Position numbers and translations under genes: made by a program. The notes under the pieces are model-generated. The model was not told where the DNA came from. It worked only from the letters and a program-made list of their open reading frames with translations, and searched no databases. Below are positions 36,569 to 44,475 of a stretch of DNA of 64,000 nucleotides, in pieces (the first letter of the stretch is position 1; every line of letters begins with the position of its first letter). Location: assembly GCF_047303325.1 (NCBI RefSeq), contig NZ_JBKBEX010000011.1:62001-126000 (forward strand), read 5' to 3'. The DNA comes from Polaromonas sp047303325 (lineage in GTDB: Bacteria; Pseudomonadota; Gammaproteobacteria; Burkholderiales; Burkholderiaceae_C).

Positions 36569-38086
36569 TTGGCATCCGAGCCCCAGCAACGCGCCTACCG
36601 CGCGCCGTGCCCCGGCTGCGGCGCGCCCGTTGAATTTCGCAGCGCGCAGTCCACGCACGCGGTGTGCGGCTATTGCCAGAGCACTGTCGTGCGCGACGGC
36701 GACACCCTGTCGCGCATCGGCAAGATGGCCGAGCTGTTCAATGACTTCAGCCCGCTGCAGCTGCAGGCCTCCGGTACCTGGCAAGGCCGCAATTTCACGC
36801 TGGTCGGCCGGTTGCAATACCAGTACGCGCAAGGCACCTGGACCGAGTGGTACGCGGTACTGGACGACGGCACGGCGGCTTTCCTGAGCGAAGACAACGG
36901 CGCTTACGTTTTCAGCCTGCCCACCAGCCTGCAGCGCGCCGTGCCTCCGGCGGAAAATTTCCGCGTGGGTGCGACCACGGCCATCAACGCCAAGCCCTTC
37001 AGCGTGGCGTCCAACGAACGTGTATCGCTGCTCTCGGCCCAGGGCGAGCTGCCGCGTCTGCCGGCGCTGGGCTCGCCCTTTGCGATGGTGGAGCTGCGCA
37101 GCGCCGACGGCGACGTGCTCAGCGTCGACTACGGCGCGGTGGCCGGCGGCGGCGCGCCCGCGCTGTCGCTGGGCCGCTCCGTGCTGCTGGAGGACTTGAA
37201 GCTGACGGGCCTGAAGGATGAATCGGCCAAGGACGAAAGCGGCAAGCAGTTCAGCTGCCCGAACTGCGGCGCGCCGGTCGAGGTCACGCTGGCCGGCAGC
37301 AAAAGCATCACCTGCCGCTCCTGCAACAGCATCATCGACCTCACGCAGGGCACGGGCGCCGCGCTCAAGCACGCGATCCAGGACGAGCCCGTCAGCCCGC
37401 TGATCGCGCTGGGCACCACGGGTCAACTGCAAGGTGTGCAATGGCAAGTCGTCGGTTTCCAGCACCGCATGGGCTACGAGGCCGACGACCCGGACGAGCA
37501 ATTCGGCTGGGATGAATACCTGCTCTACAACCAGAAGCGTGGCTTCACGTTTCTGGTGGATTCCGAAGACGGCTGGAGCCTGGTCAAGCCGGTCACGGGC
37601 GCGCCCAGCTTCAAGCCCGGCGGCGACAGCGCGACTTATCTCAAAACGACCTACCGGCTGCAAAGCAGCTACCAGGCCGAAACCAGTTATGTGGCTGGCG
37701 AGTTCTATTGGCAGGTGCAGCGCGGGCAAAAGACTTTTAACCGCGATTTCGCGAGCGGCAGCGCCCTGCTGTCGCAGGAAGAGTCGCCCAACGAGATCAC
37801 CTGGTCCAGCGGCAACAAGCTGGACGGCGACCTGGTCGCCAAGGCCTTCAAGCTTGACGGCAAGAAGGACTTGTTCAAACGCTCGGACGCCAAGCCGCTG
37901 AGCAGCTCGGCCGGCATGGGCTGCGGCACCATCATCATCGTGGTGCTGCTGATATTGCTGTTTCTGTTTTTGATAGGCCGCTGCTCAAGCTGCGACCCGA
38001 AGTACGAAAATTGTTCCTCGTCCAGCAGCTCGCGCAGTTCGGGCGGCTCGTTCGGCGGTTTTTCCGGCGGGGGCGGCCATAAATGA
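36569..38086 (+). CDS. DUF4178 domain-containing membrane protein with two zinc ribbons
   Basis: A 505-residue protein. Two repeats of zinc ribbon plus DUF4178 domain: first ribbon CPGCGAPVEF/CGYCQ (about 14-37) with the domain to about 205; second ribbon CPNCGAPVEV/CRSCN (about 231-256) with the domain to about 430. One membrane helix follows (about 452-472, GTIIIVVLLILLFLFLIG), then a short Cys/Ser-rich tail ending GGFSGGGGHK. The start must be TTG at 36569: an in-frame TGA stands 12 nt upstream and no ATG or GTG is near. DUF4178 has no known activity but is repeatedly linked with DUF350 and spermidine synthase genes. A hairpin overlaps the stop codon. Confidence 0.85.
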   Translation: MASEPQQRAYRAPCPGCGAPVEFRSAQSTHAVCGYCQSTVVRDGDTLSRIGKMAELFNDFSPLQLQASGTWQGRNFTLVGRLQYQYAQGTWTEWYAVLDDGTAAFLSEDNGAYVFSLPTSLQRAVPPAENFRVGATTAINAKPFSVASNERVSLLSAQGELPRLPALGSPFAMVELRSADGDVLSVDYGAVAGGGAPALSLGRSVLLEDLKLTGLKDESAKDESGKQFSCPNCGAPVEVTLAGSKSITCRSCNSIIDLTQGTGAALKHAIQDEPVSPLIALGTTGQLQGVQWQVVGFQHRMGYEADDPDEQFGWDEYLLYNQKRGFTFLVDSEDGWSLVKPVTGAPSFKPGGDSATYLKTTYRLQSSYQAETSYVAGEFYWQVQRGQKTFNRDFASGSALLSQEESPNEITWSSGNKLDGDLVAKAFKLDGKKDLFKRSDAKPLSSSAGMGCGTIIIVVLLILLFLFLIGRCSSCDPKYENCSSSSSSRSSGGSFGGFSGGGGHK

Positions 38087-38101
38087 AGGCCGCCTCTTTT
38101 T
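38072..38101 (+). terminator. intrinsic terminator overlapping the DUF4178 stop codon
   Basis: GGCGGCC - 9 nt - GGCCGCC followed by TCTTTTT. The TGA stop lies in the loop. Located inside the cluster, it could reduce transcription of the DUF350 and downstream genes. Confidence 0.6.
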
Positions 38102-38149
38102 GCTTCTTCATCTTCTGCGCAAGCTGGCAGACCTTTTCTGGAGACCATC

Positions 38150-38371
38150 ATGGGACTTGAATGGCTTAAACCCGCGGCTTTCCTGGGCTCGATCCTGTTC
38201 GCGCTGATTGGCGTGATCATCTTCTGGTTGAGCTTTGTCATCATCGACAAGATAACGCCCTATGACCTGTGGCTGGAGATTGTCGAGAAGCAGAATGTGG
38301 CGCTGGCGCTGGTTGTGGCCGCGATGGCATTAGGCATCTGCGTAATAGTAGCCGCCGCCATCCACGGCTAG
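38150..38371 (+). CDS. DUF350 family small membrane protein
   Basis: A 73-residue inner-membrane protein with two predicted helices (about 10-33 and 48-71) and the DUF350 pattern: a polar turn (IIDKITPYDLWLEIVEKQNVA) between them, and Gly/Ala at the end of helix two. Related to YjfL, half of the usual two-unit form. GGAGACC precedes the ATG. No biochemical role is established; DUF350 genes recur with spermidine synthase, DUF4178 and PspA-like genes, which is the situation here. Confidence 0.85.
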   Translation: MGLEWLKPAAFLGSILFALIGVIIFWLSFVIIDKITPYDLWLEIVEKQNVALALVVAAMALGICVIVAAAIHG

Positions 38372-38566
38372 GCTCGTTCCCGGCTACTGCGCGAACTGGG
38401 GGCGGCGTTGGCCGGTGCTCGGAATCCTCATGTACCCATAGGTACATTCCGGTTCCTGCGCGCCGTCCGCCTTGCCCGCAGCTCGCTCGCTACGCCCTTG
38501 ACGCCGTCGTGATACCGGCTCGCTTCGCATCGCCTCACCTGCTTCCTGCTATCACCTCCATCTGTT
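38372..38566. other. 195-bp gap with hairpin, possible dispersed repeat
   Basis: GC-rich, no gene. A hairpin ATGTACC-CATA-GGTACAT sits at 38430-38447, flanked by GGAA and TTCC. The sequence around it (GTGCTCGGAATCCTC and CTCCGTCCGCC-like) reminds me of a repeat common in Burkholderiales genomes, which I cannot verify. It separates DUF350 from the aminopropyltransferase. Confidence 0.35.
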
Positions 38567-40114
38567 TTGAACACTGAAACCTCCTCCACCCCCACCCCGC
38601 GCCCTCTCGAGGTCGCGTTGCTGGCCAGCGTCTTTGTGGTGGCGGCATGCGGGCTGGTGTATGAGCTGGCGGCGGGGGCTTTGGCTTCTTACCTGCTCGG
38701 TGATTCGGTGCTGCAGTTTTCCACCATCATCGGCAGCTACCTGTTCGCCATGGGCATTGGCTCCTGGCTGTCGCGGTTTTTCGAGCGGCAGCTGCCTGCG
38801 CATTTTTTGCGCATTGAATTGATGGTGGCATTGGTGGGAGGCGCCCTGCCGGCCCTGTTGTTCCTGGCCAATGCTTACGTGCCCGGCGCATTCCGGTTCT
38901 TGCTGTACGCCCTGGTGCTGCTGGTGGGCACGCTGGTGGGGCTGGAGATTCCGCTGGTCATGCGCATACTGCGGCGCAACGTGGCGCTCAAGGAGCTGGT
39001 CTCGCAGGTGCTGACCTTCGATTATTTGGGCGCGCTGGCCGTGTCGCTGGCCTTTCCGCTGGTGCTCGTGCCGCAGCTGGGCCTGATACGCACCGGCCTG
39101 CTGTTCGGCCTCATGAATGCGGCCGTCGCGCTGTGGGCGCTGTGGCTGTTTCGCGCCGAGCTGCGACACCTCAGGTCGCATGCCGTTGCCTGCTTCGCCG
39201 TCTTGTGCGCATTGGCGGCCGGCTTTGTGGGCGCCAACCAGATCACCACGCTGGCCGAAGACCATTTCTACCAGGACCGCGTGGTCTTCACCGCCACCAC
39301 GCCTTACCAGCGCATCGTGGTGACCAACGGCCGCGGCGGCCACAGGCTGTTCCTCAACGGCAACCTACAGTTTGCCGAGCGCGACGAATACCGCTACCAC
39401 GAGGCGCTGGTCCACCCGGTGATGAGCGCGCACGGCGCGCCCAAAAAAATCGCCGTGCTGGGCGGCGGCGACGGCATGGCGGTGCGCGAGATCCTCAAAT
39501 ACCCCAGCGTGGAAAGCGTCACGCTGGTCGAGTTGGACCCGGCCATGACGGATCTCTTCAGCCAGCAGCCGGCCTTGAAGCGCCTGAACGGCGAGGCGCT
39601 GCTGTCGCCCAAGGTGCGGGTGGTGAATGCCGACGCCTTCCAGTGGCTGGACAAAAGTGCGGACATGTTCGACATCATCATCGTCGACTTTCCCGACCCC
39701 ACGAATTTTTCGATCGGCAAGCTCTACACCAACTCGTTTTACGCGCTGCTGGACCGGCACCTCTCGGCCAGCGGCTATGCCGTGATCCAGACCACCTCGC
39801 CGCTGGTGGCGCGCCGTAGTTTCTGGACGGTGGTGGCCACGCTGGAATCCGTGGGCCTGAGGGCCGCGCCTTATCACGCCAATGTGCCCAGCTTCGGCGA
39901 ATGGGGTTTTGTGGTGGCCAGCCGCCGGCCCTTCAGCCCCACGACGCAAACAGGCGCCCTGCCTTCCGGCCTGCGTTTCCTGGATGCGCAAACCCTGCCG
40001 CTGCTGTTTGATTTCCCGGTCGACATGGCGCGCGTGCCGGCGCCCGTGAACCGGCTCTCCAACCAGGAACTGGTGCACAGCTACGAGCAGGAATGGGGCA
40101 AGGTGCTGCGTTGA
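38567..40114 (+). CDS. membrane-anchored polyamine aminopropyltransferase (spermidine synthase-like)
   Basis: A 515-residue protein. The N-terminal 210 residues hold about seven membrane helices (AACGLVYELAAGALASYLLG begins the first conserved pair). Residues about 225-440 are a spermidine-synthase domain: FLNGNLQFAERDEYRYHE substrate loop, AVLGGGDGMAVRE nucleotide site, VTLVELDPAM, and the catalytic-type Asp in IIVDFPDPTN. It should transfer aminopropyl groups from decarboxylated AdoMet; the acceptor is unknown. Start is TTG at 38567, without a clear ribosome site; the next ATG (38750) would delete the first helices. The stop overlaps the next start as TTGA. Confidence 0.88.
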   Translation: MNTETSSTPTPRPLEVALLASVFVVAACGLVYELAAGALASYLLGDSVLQFSTIIGSYLFAMGIGSWLSRFFERQLPAHFLRIELMVALVGGALPALLFLANAYVPGAFRFLLYALVLLVGTLVGLEIPLVMRILRRNVALKELVSQVLTFDYLGALAVSLAFPLVLVPQLGLIRTGLLFGLMNAAVALWALWLFRAELRHLRSHAVACFAVLCALAAGFVGANQITTLAEDHFYQDRVVFTATTPYQRIVVTNGRGGHRLFLNGNLQFAERDEYRYHEALVHPVMSAHGAPKKIAVLGGGDGMAVREILKYPSVESVTLVELDPAMTDLFSQQPALKRLNGEALLSPKVRVVNADAFQWLDKSADMFDIIIVDFPDPTNFSIGKLYTNSFYALLDRHLSASGYAVIQTTSPLVARRSFWTVVATLESVGLRAAPYHANVPSFGEWGFVVASRRPFSPTTQTGALPSGLRFLDAQTLPLLFDFPVDMARVPAPVNRLSNQELVHSYEQEWGKVLR

Positions 40115-41715
40115 AGCGCCGCCATTTCCTGGCGACCTCCGTCGCGCTGCCGCTGCTGGGCTGCAAGGGGACCCGGCAGATCGAAGGCGGCTTCCTCGGC
40201 GCAAACCATGAACGCGGCCACCTGCTGCGGCCCGGCGAGCCCGGCAAAGGCCGCGCTTGGCCCGCTCCTTCCGTCACCCGGCGCACCCGTGTGCTGATTG
40301 CCGGCGGCGGTGTCGCCGGCCTCGCGGCGGCGCGCGCGCTGCGCCTGCGCGGCATGGACGATTTTGCGATGCTGGAGCTGGAGGACAGCGCCGGTGGCAA
40401 CAGCCGCGGCGGCATGGTCGGCGGCCTGCCTTGCCCGCTGGGCGCGCACTACCTGCCGGTGCCCGGCGACGCCGCGCGCGACGTGCAGGACCTGCTTGAA
40501 GAGCTGTCGCTGCGCAGGCGCGTGGCCGGACGCTGGGAGTATGACGAGCGCCACCTGTGCCACAGCCCGCAGGAGCGCCTCTTCATACGCGGTGAATGGC
40601 AGGAAGGCCTGCTGCCCCTGCCGGACATGGACATCGCCCTGATGGCCGACTACCAGCGTTTTGCGCGGCTGATGCGGCAAGCTTCAGTCGCCGCGCCTTT
40701 TTCGATTCCGCTTTCGGTGAGCGCGCCGGCGCCGCAACACCGCGCCCTCGACGCCCTGACCTTTGAAGCCTGGCTGGACCAGCAGCAGCTCACGCGCGCG
40801 CCGCTGCGCTGGTACCTGGACTACTGCTGCCGCGACGACTATGGCGCGGGTCTGGACGCGGTTTCGGCCTGGGCCGGCATCCACTACTTCGCGAGCCGCC
40901 ACGGCTTCCAGGCGCCCGGCGAGCCACCTTCGGCCGAACGCGATGCCGGCGTGCTGACCTGGCCCGAGGGCAACGGCTGGCTGACCCGCCGGCTGGCCGC
41001 GCCGCTGGGCGAGCGCCTGCACACGGGCCGCATCGTGATCCGCGTCGCCGCGAACCGGCACGGCGTGGAAGTCGACGCCTTTAATGCGGCCACGCAATCG
41101 GTGGAACGCTGGCAGGCCGAGCAGTGCATCCTGGCCCTGCCGCTCTTTGTGGCCGCGCGTGTCGTCGAAAACCCGCCGCCCGCGCTGCGCGAGGCCGCCG
41201 GTCAGCTGCGCTACGCGCCCTGGCTGGTCGCCAACCTGCACATCGCTTCAGCCCTGCACGACAGGCCCGGTGCCGCGCCCAGCTGGGACAACGTGATTTA
41301 CGGCGACAGCCCCGGCCTGGGTTATGTCGACGCCACCCACCAGAGCCTGCAGGCCGTGCCCGCCGCCACGGTGCTCACCTATTACCGTGCCTTCGGCACA
41401 GGCGCGGCCGGCCGCAAAACCTTGTACGAGCAGCCCTGGACGCATTGGCGCGACAGCGTGCTGGCCGAACTGTCCGTGCCGCATCCCGACCTGCCCGGCA
41501 AGGTCACGCGCATGGAGGTCATGCGCTATGGGCATGCGATGAGCACGCCGGTGCCGGGCGTTCACAGCAGCTCGGTGCTGCGGGCGCTGCAAGGGCCTTT
41601 GCCATTGCCCTGGCGGCGGCTGCATTTTGCGCACAGTGATTTATCGGGGTATTCGGTGTTTGAGGAGGCGTTTACGCAGGGGCATAGGCGGGGAACGGCT
41701 TTGAATTTGGGCTGA
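40111..41715 (+). CDS. Tat-exported lipoprotein FAD-dependent oxidoreductase (amine-oxidase-like)
   Basis: A 534-residue flavoprotein. The N-terminus MKRRHFLATSVALPLLGCKG combines a twin-arginine motif (RRHFL) with a lipobox (LLGC, Cys 18), so it is probably exported folded with FAD and lipid-anchored. The FAD-binding motif is RVLIAGGGVAGLAAARALR, with the following acid in LELEDSAGGNSRGG as in monoamine/polyamine oxidases. The C-terminal FAD part is FAHSDLSGYSVFEEAF. The TTG start at 40111 overlaps the preceding stop (TTGA), so translation is coupled to the aminopropyltransferase. Oxidation of its product is a natural hypothesis but is not shown. Confidence 0.82.
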   Translation: MKRRHFLATSVALPLLGCKGTRQIEGGFLGANHERGHLLRPGEPGKGRAWPAPSVTRRTRVLIAGGGVAGLAAARALRLRGMDDFAMLELEDSAGGNSRGGMVGGLPCPLGAHYLPVPGDAARDVQDLLEELSLRRRVAGRWEYDERHLCHSPQERLFIRGEWQEGLLPLPDMDIALMADYQRFARLMRQASVAAPFSIPLSVSAPAPQHRALDALTFEAWLDQQQLTRAPLRWYLDYCCRDDYGAGLDAVSAWAGIHYFASRHGFQAPGEPPSAERDAGVLTWPEGNGWLTRRLAAPLGERLHTGRIVIRVAANRHGVEVDAFNAATQSVERWQAEQCILALPLFVAARVVENPPPALREAAGQLRYAPWLVANLHIASALHDRPGAAPSWDNVIYGDSPGLGYVDATHQSLQAVPAATVLTYYRAFGTGAAGRKTLYEQPWTHWRDSVLAELSVPHPDLPGKVTRMEVMRYGHAMSTPVPGVHSSSVLRALQGPLPLPWRRLHFAHSDLSGYSVFEEAFTQGHRRGTALNLG

Positions 41716-41808
41716 GTGTGTTTCGGCCGGGCCTCGCGCCGCCGGGTGCGGCGCCCACCGGATAATGCCCCACACCATTGCAAATGATGAAAATCGGGAG
41801 GGGAAATC

Positions 41809-42270
41809 ATGTTGGACTTCAGAGTGAACCGAGCCAGGCGCCTGCCGCTGCTGTCATGCTGCCTGCTGGCAACGCTGCTGGCATCCTGCGCCGTCAACAA
41901 ACAGGCGGCCGATACTGTGGTGTTGACCGGACGCGTGGAAAAAGTCTATGACCCCTGCACCCAGTCGCTGACCAACAATTTCACTGCCAATGTTGATCAA
42001 CCACCCGGCATCGCGGTCATCGGGAAAGCAATGGAGTCTGTGCTCAAGCCGATCGACAAGGCTTTGGCGCCACGCGAGTGCCTGTTCCTGATACGCCAGA
42101 CCAATGCCGAGCAGCTTTTTTTCCGGACCAGCCAGAGTTTTGCTGTTGGCAGCTGCGTGAAGGTCTACCTCACGGCCGAAAAAATGCGCGCCTGGAAAAG
42201 CATCAACCCCATGCTGACCAACACGCTGGTGGAGCCGGGCTCCGCGATAGAAGCGAGCGTTTGTCCTTGA
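41809..42270 (+). CDS. putative lipoprotein of unknown function
   Basis: A 153-residue protein with a lipoprotein signal: basic start, hydrophobic core, lipobox LLASC with Cys 27, followed by Ala, so outer-membrane sorting is likely. The mature part has four Cys (YDPC, PREC, VGSC, and the penultimate residue), suggesting two disulfides in the periplasm, and a segment EQLFFRTSQSFAVGSCVKVYL that looks like a small beta domain. I do not recognise a family. Strong ribosome site GGAGGGG precedes ATG 41809. It follows the FAD oxidoreductase in the same direction after 93 bp and may or may not belong to that cluster. Confidence 0.7.
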   Translation: MLDFRVNRARRLPLLSCCLLATLLASCAVNKQAADTVVLTGRVEKVYDPCTQSLTNNFTANVDQPPGIAVIGKAMESVLKPIDKALAPRECLFLIRQTNAEQLFFRTSQSFAVGSCVKVYLTAEKMRAWKSINPMLTNTLVEPGSAIEASVCP

Positions 42271-42294
42271 GCGCGCACGTTGCGCGCAAGCCTC

Positions 42295-43686
42295 TCAGCC
42301 TTTCATCAAACGCTCGATCTCATCCCCATCCACCGGAACCCCGCGCGTCATCAATTCACATCCCTTGGCCGTGACCAGCGCGTCATCCTCAATCCGGATA
42401 CCAATGTTCCAGAACTCCTTGGGAACGTTCTTCCCGGGGCGTACATAGAGGCCGGGCTCTATCGTCATCACCATGCCTGGCCGCAAGATGCGCGAAGGCT
42501 TGCGCATGATGGGCTGGCCCATGGCGTCCTTGTCGGGGCGGGGTTTGCTGCCGGGCTCGGTGTAGTCGCCGCAATCGTGCACGTCCATGCCCATCCAGTG
42601 GCTGGTGCGGTGCATGTAAAACTGGCGGTACGCGCCTGACTCGAGCACGTCGTCGACCTTGCCGTGTTTGGACTTGGGCAGCAGGCCGGTGTCGAGCATG
42701 CCCTGGGCCAGCACGCGCAGCGCGGCCTCGTGCGGATCGTTAAAGCGTTTGCCGGGTTTGGTGGCCTTGACGGCGGCGTACTGGGACTCCACCACGATGT
42801 CGTACAGCCTGCGCTGGGCCGGCGTGAATGTACCGCCCGCCGGGAAAGTGCGTGTGATGTCGCTGGCGTAGCCGTCGAGCTCGCAGCCGGCATCTATCAG
42901 GCACAGCTCGCCGGCCTTGAGTTCGGCGTCGCCGGCGCGGTAGTGCAGCACGCAGGCATTGGCGCCTGCCGCCACGATGCTGGTGTAGGCCGGGAACTGC
43001 GAGCCGTGGCGGCGGAACTCGTGCAGCAGTTCGGCCTCCAGGTGGTATTCGCGCAGGCCGCCCTTGACGGGATTGCGCAGCATGGCCGCCGAGGTTTGCA
43101 TGGCCCGCACATGCGCGCCGGCTGAAATTTTTCCGGCGCGGCGCAGGGTGGCGATCTCGTGGCTGTCCTTGAAGAGACGCATCTCATCGAGCACGCCGCA
43201 CAGGTCGTTGCGGCTTTGCGGGCACTCGTCGCCCAGGCGCACGCGGGCGCGCACCTTGTCCAGCCAGCCGTCCACGCGCGCGTCCAGGCCCTCGTGCGTG
43301 GCAAACGGAAACCATACCGACTTCTTGTTGGCCAGCAGGGTAGGCATCTGCGCATCCAGCGCCTCAGTGCTGAAGGCCGCGTCCACGCCCAGCCGGGCCG
43401 GCGCGGCCTTGGGGCCCAGGCGTATGCCATCCCAGATTTCGCGCTCCAGGTCCTTGGGGCGGCAAAACAGCGTGGTCTTGCCGCTGGCGTCTATTACCAG
43501 CCAGCTTTCGGGCTCGTCAAAGCCGGTCAGGTAATAAAAGTAGCTGTCGTGCCGGTAAGGAAAGTCGGTGTCACGGTTGCGCGGGTATTCGCGCGCGGTC
43601 GGCAGCAGGGCAACCCCGCCGCCGGCTGCTTTGAGCGCGCGGGCCACGGCGGCACGGCGTTTCTGGTAAATCGTGGTGGTGCTCAT
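42295..43686 (-). CDS. pepP: Xaa-Pro aminopeptidase PepP
   Basis: A 463-residue cytosolic metalloprotease that removes N-terminal residues preceding proline. The N-terminal creatinase-like domain (about 1-175, TDFPYRHDSYFYYLTGF) is followed by the pita-bread catalytic domain. Metal ligands are all present: Asp pair in DAGCELDGYASDITRTFP, His in RTSHWMGMDVHD, and Glu in TIEPGLYV and IRIEDDAL. Length matches AMPP of E. coli. It lies 29 nt downstream of murU on the same strand, so the two are probably co-transcribed. Confidence 0.95.
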   Translation of the reverse strand: MSTTTIYQKRRAAVARALKAAGGGVALLPTAREYPRNRDTDFPYRHDSYFYYLTGFDEPESWLVIDASGKTTLFCRPKDLEREIWDGIRLGPKAAPARLGVDAAFSTEALDAQMPTLLANKKSVWFPFATHEGLDARVDGWLDKVRARVRLGDECPQSRNDLCGVLDEMRLFKDSHEIATLRRAGKISAGAHVRAMQTSAAMLRNPVKGGLREYHLEAELLHEFRRHGSQFPAYTSIVAAGANACVLHYRAGDAELKAGELCLIDAGCELDGYASDITRTFPAGGTFTPAQRRLYDIVVESQYAAVKATKPGKRFNDPHEAALRVLAQGMLDTGLLPKSKHGKVDDVLESGAYRQFYMHRTSHWMGMDVHDCGDYTEPGSKPRPDKDAMGQPIMRKPSRILRPGMVMTIEPGLYVRPGKNVPKEFWNIGIRIEDDALVTAKGCELMTRGVPVDGDEIERLMKG

Positions 43687-43715
43687 GGTGGGCTGCGCTT
43701 TGTTTAGGTTGTTGC

Positions 43716-44450
43716 TCAGTGTGTGGTGCTTGCCTGGTTCAGCTCGTCCAGCCGGGCTGGCGTGCCCACGTCGGTCCAGGACCCGGGGTACAGCTCGGCG
43801 CTGACCCGGCCATTGTCCATCGCCGCGCGCAGCAGCGGCGCCAGTGGGGCTTTCAGGCCCCGCGGGTTGCCGAAGGGCATCGTGTCGAAGAATTCCCGGC
43901 GATAAAGGCCAATGGTGCTGTAGGTGAACCTGGGCTCAACGCTATCTTTGGGCAGGTTCAGCGCCACGCCGTCAGTACCCAGGCCGAAATCGCCCTGGGG
44001 GTTGTGGGGCGGGTTGGGCACCAGCCAGAGATGCGCCAGCTTGCCGCCGGCGGCAAACCGGTCCACCGCGGCCTGCGTGAATTCAAAGCCCGGCACAAAC
44101 ACGTCGCCCGCCAGCAGCCAGAACACATCGCCCAGCAGCGGCAGCGCGCGCGCGATGCCGCCGGCGGTTTCCAGCGCGCCGCCGAAGTCGATGCCTTCGT
44201 GCGAATAGGCAATGGACAACAAGGGCGCGCGGCTTGGCTGGCGGAAGTGGTTTTCAATCTGCTCACCGAGCCAGGCGGTGTTGACCACCAGGTCGGTGAA
44301 GCCGCCGCGCGCCAGCGCCTCGGCGTGCCAGTCAATCAGCGGCTTGCCGCGCACCTTGAGCAAGGGCTTGGGCGTGCTGTCGGTCAGCGGGCGCATGCGC
44401 TCGCCGCGGCCGGCGGCCATGATCATGGCTTTGATGGGTGCAGAGGGCAT
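43716..44450 (-). CDS. murU: N-acetylmuramate alpha-1-phosphate uridylyltransferase MurU
   Basis: A 244-residue nucleotidyltransferase that makes UDP-MurNAc from MurNAc 1-phosphate and UTP during peptidoglycan recycling. It has the nucleotide-binding start AMIMAAGRGERMRPLTDSTPKPLLKV split as MAAGRGERMRPLT, the Lys in TPKPLLKVRGKPLI, the metal Asp in LLAGDVFVPG, and SWTDVGTPARL near the end. The short length, without a C-terminal hexapeptide domain, separates it from GlmU and favours MurU. Its substrate maker AmgK is encoded at 3.3-4.4 kb. Divergent from the RlaP-like gene with only 25 bp between start codons. Confidence 0.85.
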   Translation of the reverse strand: MPSAPIKAMIMAAGRGERMRPLTDSTPKPLLKVRGKPLIDWHAEALARGGFTDLVVNTAWLGEQIENHFRQPSRAPLLSIAYSHEGIDFGGALETAGGIARALPLLGDVFWLLAGDVFVPGFEFTQAAVDRFAAGGKLAHLWLVPNPPHNPQGDFGLGTDGVALNLPKDSVEPRFTYSTIGLYRREFFDTMPFGNPRGLKAPLAPLLRAAMDNGRVSAELYPGSWTDVGTPARLDELNQASTTH

Positions 44451-44475
44451 GGCGGCAGTTTAACGGGAGCCGCTC

